Shown here one piece after another: positions 1-4,577 of a stretch of DNA of 9,940 bases. Made by a program: the position numbers and the translations under genes. The DNA comes from an uncultured Clostridia bacterium (GTDB lineage: Bacteria; Bacillota; Clostridia; Christensenellales; UBA1242). The DNA lies in contig CANQZB010000027.1 of assembly GCA_947628195.1 (NCBI GenBank), forward strand, positions 1 to 9,940. Reading direction: 5' to 3'. Below the pieces are notes generated by a model, which saw only the letters and a program-made list of their open reading frames with translations, had not been told where the DNA came from and ran no database searches. The first letter of the stretch is position 1. Each line of letters starts with the position of its first letter.

Positions 1-1
1 C

Positions 2-217
2 AATTCAACAATTGAAGCGGGCGACATGGACGGATATGAAGACCAAATTGTTATGGCAAGCGGAAGTTTTAATCAGGGCAGCAGCATAGAACTAAGTTGT
101 GACGGCCCAATGCGAGAACCTTATATTGCATATCTTCAAGGCTCATTAAGTTATGCCCACGGCAAGTTGGGGCTAATGAACGCTATTAAATCAATAACCG
201 ATATAAACAACCTATAA
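2..217 (+). CDS. Methionine gamma-lyase / aluminium-resistance family protein, C-terminal fragment
   Basis: The frame is open from the left edge of the window to a TAA at 215-217, so this is the last 71 residues of a longer protein. The tail reads GDMDGYEDQIVMASGSFNQG, then SSIELSCDGPMREPYIAYLQ, then GSLSYAHGKLGL. This matches my recollection of the conserved C-terminus of the PLP-dependent family annotated as methionine gamma-lyase or aluminium-resistance protein (YnbB-like, PF06838), where an xGYEDxVxMAxGxFxQGxSIELSxDGPxRPPY segment precedes the end. Family members are soluble fold-type I PLP enzymes of about 400 residues; the lysine that holds PLP lies upstream of this window. The ATG at 26 is internal, because the family similarity continues upstream of it. 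A terminator follows the stop directly. The family call rests on motif memory, not a search, and the substrate is unknown. Confidence 0.68.
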   Translation, partial: NSTIEAGDMDGYEDQIVMASGSFNQGSSIELSCDGPMREPYIAYLQGSLSYAHGKLGLMNAIKSITDINNL

Positions 218-223
218 GTTAAC

Positions 224-256
224 AAAAAAACTGAAATTGATTTTTCAGTTTTTTTT
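224..256 (+). terminator. Rho-independent terminator after the methionine gamma-lyase-like gene
   Basis: An A-rich arm ending in ACTGAAA (224-236) pairs with TTTCAGT followed by T residues (243-256) around a short loop, seven bases after the stop codon. The stem is AT-rich with few G-C pairs, so it may be weak. The first copy of the 14-bp repeat begins inside its T-tract. Confidence 0.6.
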
Positions 257-266
257 ACGCAAAGAT
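253..266 (+). repeat. 14-bp repeat TTTTACGCAAAGAT, copy 1
   Basis: Exact copy in forward orientation, starting inside the T-tract of the preceding terminator and exactly 40 bp before copy 2. An AAGATTTT/AAAATCTT inverted repeat (262-269 and 280-287) lies between the two copies. Confidence 0.9.
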
Positions 267-292
267 TTTTCTGCTTTGTAAAATCTTGTTGT

Positions 293-306
293 TTTTACGC
301 AAAGAT
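293..306 (+). repeat. 14-bp repeat, copy 2
   Basis: Exact copy in forward orientation. A weak promoter-like pair surrounds it (TTGTTG at 286-291, TAAAAT at 308-313, spacer 16), resembling the placement of copy 7 but less convincing because the region is AT-rich. Confidence 0.9.
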
Positions 307-384
307 GTAAAATTTAATTTAAACATTATATTTTTTCATAAATTAAGCCTTAATCAAAAAATAGGGTAGGCAATCAAAATCTTT

Positions 385-398
385 AGAACAAATGTTCT
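385..398. promoter_or_regulatory. Orphan LexA-like operator
   Basis: AGAACAAATGTTCT fits the Gram-positive LexA core GAACNNNNGTTC. Read on the minus strand it contains GAACATTTGTT, identical over 11 bases to the box in the lexA promoter of this window (3830-3843). No gene or clear promoter lies immediately beside it, so its target, if any, is unknown. Confidence 0.5.
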
Positions 399-425
399 AT
401 ATATTTTAACTTGGAAATATATGTT

Positions 426-437
426 GGTAGGGTAATG
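426..437 (+). repeat. 12-bp direct repeat GGTAGGGTAATG, copy A
   Basis: Exact match to 621-632, 195 bp downstream. It is G-rich compared with its surroundings. A partial version (TAGGGTAGG) occurs near 362-370. Confidence 0.7.
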
Positions 438-503
438 AATAGGGTCTGACGAGAACAAAAATTATGATTTGGCTCAACCACTTACTCTCAAGGCCAATTG
501 CTT

Positions 504-525
504 GGTTAGGATATTTAACCTAACC
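504..525. other. Small hairpin GGTTAGG / CCTAACC
   Basis: A seven-base perfect inverted repeat with an eight-base loop. A competing short hairpin, CCAA/TTGG at 494-505, shares its 5' side. No T-tract follows, so it is not an obvious terminator. Confidence 0.5.
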
Positions 526-620
526 TACTAGCTAAAGTTTTACAGATAAAGTTAAACCAACAACAAGCCATAATGTCAACTTTGAGACCAATTTTGCTGC
601 TGGACATATCTGTGGGAAAA

Positions 621-632
621 GGTAGGGTAATG
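621..632 (+). repeat. 12-bp direct repeat GGTAGGGTAATG, copy B
   Basis: Exact second copy of 426-437. It lies 18 bp before the central hairpin formed by copies 3 and 4 of the 14-bp repeat. Confidence 0.7.
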
Positions 633-649
633 CACAAGCGTCTAAACAT

Positions 650-663
650 ATCTTTGCGTAAAA
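650..663 (-). repeat. 14-bp repeat, copy 3 (left arm of central hairpin)
   Basis: Exact copy in reverse orientation. With copy 4 it forms a perfect inverted repeat (649-664 and 669-684, loop CCTT). The two copies are offset by 20 bp, half the 40-bp pitch of the outer pairs. Confidence 0.9.
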
Positions 664-669
664 GCCTTC

Positions 670-683
670 TTTTACGCAAAGAT
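670..683 (+). repeat. 14-bp repeat, copy 4 (right arm of central hairpin)
   Basis: Exact copy in forward orientation pairing with copy 3. The hairpin is not followed by a T-tract on either strand, so it does not look like a terminator. It lies 31 bp before the DnaA-box consensus. Confidence 0.9.
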
Positions 684-713
684 AAACCAATATAGCGGTG
701 GAAAACGGGGTTT

Positions 714-722
714 TTATCCACA
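714..722 (+). promoter_or_regulatory. Consensus DnaA box TTATCCACA
   Basis: A perfect nine-base match to the high-affinity DnaA box. It also forms one arm of a bulged hairpin with GTGGAAAAC at 698-706. I see no second perfect DnaA box nearby, and dnaA/dnaN are absent from the window, so a chance match or an isolated DnaA site is as likely as an origin. Confidence 0.4.
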
Positions 723-745
723 ACTTATATTGTTTAAGCCATTTT

Positions 746-761
746 AGACCTTTTAAGGTCT
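746..761. other. Small perfect hairpin AGACCTT-TT-AAGGTCT
   Basis: Seven-base arms with a two-base centre, so it may act as a DNA dyad rather than an RNA hairpin. No gene is attached to it. Confidence 0.5.
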
Positions 762-839
762 GTTTCTATAAGTTCCATAAATTTTGCCATTTTAATGATT
801 TTACTATGAGTGTTTGACAATCTCAATTTATGTTTTTGG

Positions 840-969
840 TGACCAATCCCTTAGTCAAACCCGGTTCATTTTGTCTGAGCGGCATTTTGAACTTGGTTTT
901 CAAATGACCAATTGTCCATCTTTTTATTTCAAAATTTGTCTGGCGGCAGATTTGAACTATTTTTGAAAC
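840..969. repeat. Degenerate 65-bp tandem duplication
   Basis: Two matching islands recur with the same 65-bp offset: TGACCAAT at 840-847 and 905-912, and a 24-base segment at 870-893 and 935-958 that shares TTTGTCTG, CGGCA and TTGAACT. The rest of the two units has diverged. A minus-strand frame is open across both (823-975), but 65 is not a multiple of three, so the repeat falls in different frames in the two units. This points to a DNA- or RNA-level repeat rather than a protein repeat. Confidence 0.5.
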
Positions 970-1068
970 CTTACCTTAGTCTATTCTTGAAGTTGATTAT
1001 TATAATGAAATATCTTAATGCTTTTTGTTGGTTAATATCAAAAATTATCGCATTTTAATTTTTTTAAT

Positions 1069-1082
1069 ATCTTTGCGTAAAA
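1069..1082 (-). repeat. 14-bp repeat, copy 5
   Basis: Exact copy in reverse orientation, exactly 40 bp from copy 6, mirroring the copy 1/copy 2 pair. Confidence 0.9.
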
Positions 1083-1108
1083 TATTTGTTAGTTATAGTT
1101 TATTTTAA

Positions 1109-1122
1109 ATCTTTGCGTAAAA
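1109..1122 (-). repeat. 14-bp repeat, copy 6
   Basis: Exact copy in reverse orientation, the outermost copy on the serS side. With copy 1 it brackets an 870-bp segment (253-1122) in inverted orientation. Confidence 0.9.
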
Positions 1123-1202
1123 AACTTATTTTTATTTTTTTGAATTTCTATAATTATTAAATATGCTTTGGGTTTAATATATTGTATTTTGTTTAATTGA
1201 AT

Positions 1203-1230
1203 AAAAAAAATTAGCCATTTGCTGGCTAAT
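1203..1230 (-). terminator. Rho-independent terminator of serS
   Basis: On the minus strand ATTAGCCA (1223-1230) pairs with TGGCTAAT (1210-1217) around a five-base loop, followed by an unbroken U run (1203-1210). It lies eight bases beyond the serS stop. This is a strong, standard terminator. Confidence 0.88.
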
Positions 1231-1237
1231 TCAATTT

Positions 1238-2521
1238 CTATTTAACTTTGATAACTTTTGTTCCGCCCATATATTGCCACAAAACCTTAGGAATTGTTAC
1301 ACTTCCATCGGCTTGCAAATGGTTTTCAATAAATGCAATTAGCATCCTTGGCGGAGCAACAACCGTGTTGTTTAAGGTGTGCGGATACACATTACCCTTC
1401 TCTGTTTTATACCTTATTCCAAGCCTTCTTGCCTGAGCGTCTGTTAAATTGCTGCACGAGCCAACTTCAAAATATTTCTTTTGCCTTGGGCTCCAAGCCT
1501 CAACATCCAAACTTTTATATTTTAAATCTGCCAAATCTCCCGAGCAACAAACAAGCGTTCTTACTGGAATTTCCATTGAAACGAACAATTCAACCGTGTA
1601 ATTCCACATTTTTTCATACCATTGTTCGCTTTCTTCTGGCTTGCAAATGACCACCATTTCTTGCTTTTCAAACTGGTGAATGCGGTAAATTCCCCTTTCT
1701 TCAAGCCCGTGAGAGCCTTTTTCCTTTCTAAAACAAGGACTATATGAGGTTAAAGTTATTGGCAATTTGTCTTCTGGAATGATTGTATCTTGATATCTGC
1801 CAATCATAGAATGTTCACTTGTGCCAATTAAGTAAAGGTCCTCGCCTTCAATTTTGTACATCATGTTGCCCATTTCTTCAAAACTCATAACTCCTTGAAC
1901 AACGCTGCCATGTATCATATAAGGCGGAATGACATAAGTAAAGCCTTTGTTTATCATAAAATCTCGTGCGTAAGAAAGAATGGCACTGTGCAACCTGGCG
2001 ATATCTCCAGTTAAATAATAAAAGCCTTGACCGGAGGTTTTTCTTGCACTGTCCACATCCAAGCCGCCCAATTTTTCCAATATATCAGTGTGATAAGGGA
2101 TTTCAAAATCTGGAACTTTGGCTTCCAAAAAAGTTTGAGCCTGAACATTTTTGCTGTCGTCCTCACCAATTGGAACATCGTCTGCAATAATGTTTGGAAT
2201 TGACATCATATCTTGTTTAATTTTGGCTTCAGTTTCAGCTGTTTCCTTTTCAATGTCCACAATTCTAGCATTATTTTTTACAACTTGTTCTTTAATTTTG
2301 TCGGCTTCTTGCTTGTTGCCAGACTTCATTAACATTCCAATTTGCCCAGACAATGTGTTGCGTTGTGACCTTAAATTGTCCCCTTCCTGCTTTAGCAATC
2401 GGACCTTTTTGTCCAATTCCAACACTTCATCCACCAACGGCAATTTATGTTTTTGAAACTTTTTCTTTATGTTTTCTTTAACCTTTTCAGGATTTGTTCT
2501 AATTAAATTTATATCTATCAC
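1238..2521 (-). CDS. serS: Seryl-tRNA synthetase, atypical subgroup
   Basis: This class II aminoacyl-tRNA synthetase charges tRNA-Ser with serine in the cytoplasm. At 427 residues it has normal length. Residues 1-110 are the N-terminal tRNA-binding arm, a long charged coiled coil. The catalytic core follows, with motif 2 at about 263-288 (FRKEKGSH to HQFEKQEM), a serine-pocket TSE at 234-236, and motif 3 around 385-400 with its arginine at 392. The start codon is GTG (2519-2521), supported by AGGAG at 2529-2533 (minus) and by the normal MIDINLIRTNPE opening. It is transcribed alone from its own promoter and ends in a strong terminator. Compared with the usual bacterial enzyme it has GTSEHSMIGRY where PTAEVPLTN is typical, NNTVVAPPR before the motif 3 helix where NGSGLAVGR is typical, and LVCCSGDLADLKYKSLDVEAW in the late core, which recalls SerRS outside the E. 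coli/B. subtilis type. The enzyme assignment is secure; the subgroup is inference. Confidence 0.95.
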   Translation of the reverse strand: MIDINLIRTNPEKVKENIKKKFQKHKLPLVDEVLELDKKVRLLKQEGDNLRSQRNTLSGQIGMLMKSGNKQEADKIKEQVVKNNARIVDIEKETAETEAKIKQDMMSIPNIIADDVPIGEDDSKNVQAQTFLEAKVPDFEIPYHTDILEKLGGLDVDSARKTSGQGFYYLTGDIARLHSAILSYARDFMINKGFTYVIPPYMIHGSVVQGVMSFEEMGNMMYKIEGEDLYLIGTSEHSMIGRYQDTIIPEDKLPITLTSYSPCFRKEKGSHGLEERGIYRIHQFEKQEMVVICKPEESEQWYEKMWNYTVELFVSMEIPVRTLVCCSGDLADLKYKSLDVEAWSPRQKKYFEVGSCSNLTDAQARRLGIRYKTEKGNVYPHTLNNTVVAPPRMLIAFIENHLQADGSVTIPKVLWQYMGGTKVIKVK

Positions 2522-2542
2522 AAAAATTCTCCTAACTGTTTT

Positions 2543-2571
2543 ATATTATCAAAATTGCTTAATTAAGTCAA
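2543..2571 (-). promoter_or_regulatory. Promoter of serS
   Basis: On the minus strand TTGACT (2566-2571) and TAATAT (2543-2548) are separated by exactly 17 bp. Transcription would start near 2536, about 15 bases before the GTG. This leader is far too short for a T-box. Confidence 0.75.
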
Positions 2572-2600
2572 TAATTATTTAATATTTTAATTAAAAATGT

Positions 2601-2629
2601 TTGTTTTTTACGCAAAGATGTTGTATAAT
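2601..2629 (+). promoter_or_regulatory. Promoter of the recombinase gene, with repeat copy 7 in its spacer
   Basis: TATAAT (2624-2629) lies 17 bp after TTGTTT (2601-2606). The -35 is weak (three of six matches) and the -10 is perfect. The 14-bp repeat (2606-2619) fills most of the spacer, so a protein bound there would cover the polymerase site. The serS promoter points the other way about 30 bp to the left. Confidence 0.65.
2606..2619 (+). repeat. 14-bp repeat, copy 7
   Basis: Exact copy in forward orientation, 1.48 kb from the other six and separated from them by serS. It is the only copy overlapping a good promoter, which makes it a candidate operator for the recombinase gene. Confidence 0.9.
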
Positions 2630-2651
2630 GATTTTAACAAATGGAGTTTTT

Positions 2652-3698
2652 ATGTCAAATAACTATTATTTAGATAGAAACAAAAACAATATGAAAAAAT
2701 TAAATGATTTGTTGGTAAATTTGCCAGCATTTTGTAGTGTTTTCTTCATTGGCACACAAGATACAACCACTCCGCTCACCAGAATTAATTATGCAATAGA
2801 TTTAAAGACCTTTTTTAATTATCTTGTAACCTACGAAAGCGAATTTTTAAACAAGCAAATTAAGGATTTAAGTTTGACCGATATGGACCAAATAACAGCC
2901 CAAACAATTGAAAGATATTTGGCTTATCTCTCCTACTACGACAAAGACAATGGCGTTGTTTTGACCAATGGCGAGCGTGGCAAGTTGAGAAAATTGTCCA
3001 GTTTGCGGGCGTTTTTTAAATACTTTTTTAACAAAGATATGTTTAAATCTAATGTTGCCAGCAAAGTTAAATCTCCAAAACTGCACGAAAAGCCAATAAT
3101 TCGTTTAGAGCCGCAAGAAACTCAAGAACTTATGTATTTTTGTGACACTTTAAACGGGTTTTCAAACCATCAAAAAAAATACAATGAAAAATTTAAAACA
3201 AGGGACAATGCAATTTTATCCTTATTTTTAACCACAGGCATCCGTGTTAGCGAATGCGTTGGTTTGAATGTTGACGATTTCAATTTTAGCCTAAATTCTT
3301 TTAGGGTTACAAGAAAAGGTGGAAACCAAGTTATTTTATATTTTGGCGAAGAAACTTCAAAAATTTTGCAAGATTATTTAAAATATAGGGAAACTTTGAA
3401 CATTCCAAAAGAAGAACGAGCAATGTTTTTGTCCAGCCAAAACAAGCGTATGATGGTGCGAACGATGGAATATTTGGTTAAAAAATATGCTAAGGTTGCC
3501 ACCCCATTAAAAAACATTACACCGCACAAACTCCGCTCCACTTACGGCACAAACCTTTACAAAGAAACAAAGGATATTTACATAGTTGCAGAAGTTTTAG
3601 GACATAAAGATGTAAACACAACCAAAAAGCACTATGCTGCAATTAGTGACGATGTTAGAAAATCCGTTGCAGGTGTTGTAAAATTAAAAGACGATTAG
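2652..3698 (+). CDS. Tyrosine recombinase (Xer/phage-integrase family)
   Basis: The protein cuts and rejoins DNA at specific sites through a 3'-phosphotyrosine intermediate. Of 348 residues, about 1-140 form the SAM-like core-binding domain and about 150-345 the catalytic domain. The catalytic set is complete: R198 (TTGIRVSE), K222 (VTRKGGN), H292 and R295 (PHKLRSTYG), H318 (LGHKD) and the nucleophile Y328 (TKKHYA). I chose the ATG at 2652 because GGAG precedes it at 2643-2646; an in-frame ATG at 2601 lies within the promoter. The protein is longer than XerC/XerD (about 300 residues), so a Xer role is not assured, although no excisionase, relaxase or phage gene is nearby. Its promoter spacer carries the 14-bp repeat that is clustered 1.5-2.4 kb to the left, hinting at autoregulation or a shared binding protein. 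lexA follows on the same strand but has its own promoter. Confidence 0.9.
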   Translation: MSNNYYLDRNKNNMKKLNDLLVNLPAFCSVFFIGTQDTTTPLTRINYAIDLKTFFNYLVTYESEFLNKQIKDLSLTDMDQITAQTIERYLAYLSYYDKDNGVVLTNGERGKLRKLSSLRAFFKYFFNKDMFKSNVASKVKSPKLHEKPIIRLEPQETQELMYFCDTLNGFSNHQKKYNEKFKTRDNAILSLFLTTGIRVSECVGLNVDDFNFSLNSFRVTRKGGNQVILYFGEETSKILQDYLKYRETLNIPKEERAMFLSSQNKRMMVRTMEYLVKKYAKVATPLKNITPHKLRSTYGTNLYKETKDIYIVAEVLGHKDVNTTKKHYAAISDDVRKSVAGVVKLKDD

Positions 3699-3740
3699 TT
3701 GTGTATTTGATATATAAAACACACATTATTTTGTGTATTT
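3699..3740 (+). repeat. TTGTGTATTT direct repeat just after the recombinase stop
   Basis: TTGTGTATTT occurs at 3699-3708 and 3731-3740 with an oppositely oriented AAAACACACA (about 3716-3725) between them, so short inverted arms can also pair. This may be a weak terminator (a T run follows at 3745-3750) or an att-like site beside the integrase. Neither role is established. Confidence 0.4.
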
Positions 3741-3823
3741 CACATTTTTTAATTAAAATTATCAATAAAAAATCAATTTTCGTAGCAAATAGTTTCTAAA
3801 ATAAAAAATTAAAAAGTTTTGAA

Positions 3824-3860
3824 AAATATCGAACATTTGTTTGACAAGTGTTCGATATTT
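3824..3860. promoter_or_regulatory. LexA operator region of lexA
   Basis: CGAACATTTGTTTG (3830-3843) matches the Gram-positive LexA box CGAACNNNNGTTYG. It sits in the left arm of a larger perfect 12-bp inverted repeat (AAATATCGAACA at 3824-3835, mirrored at 3849-3860). The right arm supplies a partial second box on the minus strand, CGAACACTTGTC. A further half-site, ATATCGAATA, is at 3871-3880. The first box overlaps the -35 element, so LexA binding should block transcription. Confidence 0.85.
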
Positions 3861-3869
3861 CGTTAGAAT
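3841..3869 (+). promoter_or_regulatory. Promoter of lexA
   Basis: A perfect TTGACA (3841-3846) and TAGAAT (3864-3869) are separated by 17 bp. The predicted start is near 3876, about 20 bases before the ATG. The element is embedded in the LexA operators. Confidence 0.85.
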
Positions 3870-3895
3870 AATATCGAATAAAATTTAGGAGGAAT

Positions 3896-4480
3896 ATGGA
3901 TAAAACTCAGGATGTTTACAATTTTATATTAAGCCAATATGAAAAAAATGGCTACTCGCCTTCCGTTAGAGAAATTTGTGCAAATTTCAATTTTAAGTCC
4001 TCTTCAACTGGCAAATATTACATAGATAAATTGGAAAAACAAGGCAAAATTTCAAGAAATGGAATTAAAAGCCGAGCAATTGAACTTACGGACAAATCTT
4101 CAGCCAACATCACCCTACCCGTTATTGGTGAAATTGCTGCCGGTCAACCAATTTTGGCAGAACAAAACATTTTGGACAAGATTATTGTGTCTGAAAATCT
4201 TTTTTCTGGGACTAACCTTTTTATTTTAAAAGTTAAAGGCGACAGCATGGTTAATGTTGGAATTTATAATGGCGATTATGTTGTAATTTCAAAACAATCG
4301 GTTGCAAACAATGGCGAAATTGTTGCTTGCTTAATTGATAACGAAGCCACCGTTAAGCGATATTATAGAGAAAACGGATTTTTTAGATTGCAGCCAGAAA
4401 ATTCATTTATGCAGCCAATTTACACCAATCAATTGGAAATTTTGGGCAAAGTTGTTGGCTTAATTAGAAATTCCTTTTAA
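3896..4480 (+). CDS. lexA: SOS repressor LexA
   Basis: LexA represses DNA-damage genes and cleaves itself when stimulated by RecA filaments. The 194 residues are close to the family norm of about 200. Residues 1-65 are the winged-helix domain (YSPSVREI, then a recognition region near KSSSTGKYYIDKLEKQGKI). The self-cleavage bond is A82-G83 in GEIAAGQP. The peptidase dyad is S117 (KGDSM) and K154 (EATVKRYY), so the protein should be cleavable. The start is set by an AGGAGG at 3887-3892, only three bases from the ATG, a tighter spacing than usual; the N-terminus nevertheless aligns with normal LexA openings. The gene is transcribed alone from an SOS-type promoter, with only a weak AT hairpin behind it. 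The same operator core recurs at 385-398, a possible second target in this window. Confidence 0.96.
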   Translation: MDKTQDVYNFILSQYEKNGYSPSVREICANFNFKSSSTGKYYIDKLEKQGKISRNGIKSRAIELTDKSSANITLPVIGEIAAGQPILAEQNILDKIIVSENLFSGTNLFILKVKGDSMVNVGIYNGDYVVISKQSVANNGEIVACLIDNEATVKRYYRENGFFRLQPENSFMQPIYTNQLEILGKVVGLIRNSF

Positions 4481-4508
4481 TAAAATTTAATTTTATTTTT
4501 GTTTTTTT
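4479..4508 (+). terminator. Weak AT-only terminator after lexA
   Basis: AATAAAA (4479-4485) pairs with TTTTATT (4491-4497) and is followed by a T-rich run. There are no G-C pairs, so termination may be leaky. Confidence 0.4.
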
Positions 4509-4511
4509 CTA

Positions 4512-4547
4512 TTGACTATTAATTTATAAATATATATAATATTTATA
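4512..4547 (+). promoter_or_regulatory. Promoter of the PadR-ABC operon with a dyad over the -10
   Basis: TTGACT (4512-4517) and a perfect TATAAT (4535-4540) are 17 bp apart. A nine-base inverted repeat, TATAAATAT (4525-4533) and ATATTTATA (4539-4547), straddles the -10. PadR proteins commonly bind AT-rich dyads at their own promoters, so this is a candidate autoregulatory operator, though AT-rich dyads arise easily by chance. Confidence 0.65.
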
Positions 4548-4577
4548 TATTATTTTATAATATCATTAAGGGGGTTT

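Larger units (their letters stand above)
218..1237. other. 1-kb intergenic block with dense repeat structure and no credible gene
   Basis: Neither strand has an open frame with a ribosome binding site, a recognisable family or sustained coding character. The block contains six copies of a 14-bp repeat in both orientations, a perfect long hairpin (649-684), a LexA-like box (385-398), a DnaA-box consensus (714-722), a 12-bp direct repeat (426-437 and 621-632), a degenerate 65-bp tandem duplication (840-969), and small hairpins at 504-525 and 746-761. Roughly 1000-1200 is especially AT-rich. The block lies between a gene reading in from the left (+) and the 3' end of serS reading in from the right (-), so it separates two convergent genes and is far longer than needed for two terminators. 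Possible identities are a decayed or non-autonomous mobile element, an RNA gene, or a protein-binding nucleoprotein site. Confidence 0.7.

Noticed and set aside
515..723. Two overlapping minus-strand open frames of 63-68 codons
   Set aside because: They run through the 14-bp inverted repeat, have no ribosome binding site, and match no family I know. The repeat itself translates to low-information LRK/YAK-like strings.
734..850. Minus-strand frame ending in MAKFMELIETDLKRSKMA
   Set aside because: It looks protein-like by eye but is only 38 codons between stops, has no ribosome binding site, and includes the perfect hairpin at 746-761. I cannot exclude a gene remnant.
253..1122. CRISPR array
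   Set aside because: The repeat is only 14 bp, occurs in both orientations and has irregular spacers, and no cas gene is present.
2522..2600. T-box riboswitch in front of serS
   Set aside because: The predicted leader is about 15 bases and the whole divergent gap is 130 bp, with no specifier hairpin or antiterminator.
2601..2651. Upstream in-frame ATG (2601) as the recombinase start
   Set aside because: It lies in the -35 element of the promoter and has no ribosome binding site. The ATG at 2652 has GGAG at a suitable distance.
4518..4560. dif-like Xer site in the AT-rich palindromic stretch
   Set aside because: The sequence is nearly all A/T and lacks the recognisable 11-6-11 arms of Firmicutes dif; a promoter with a dyad explains it better.
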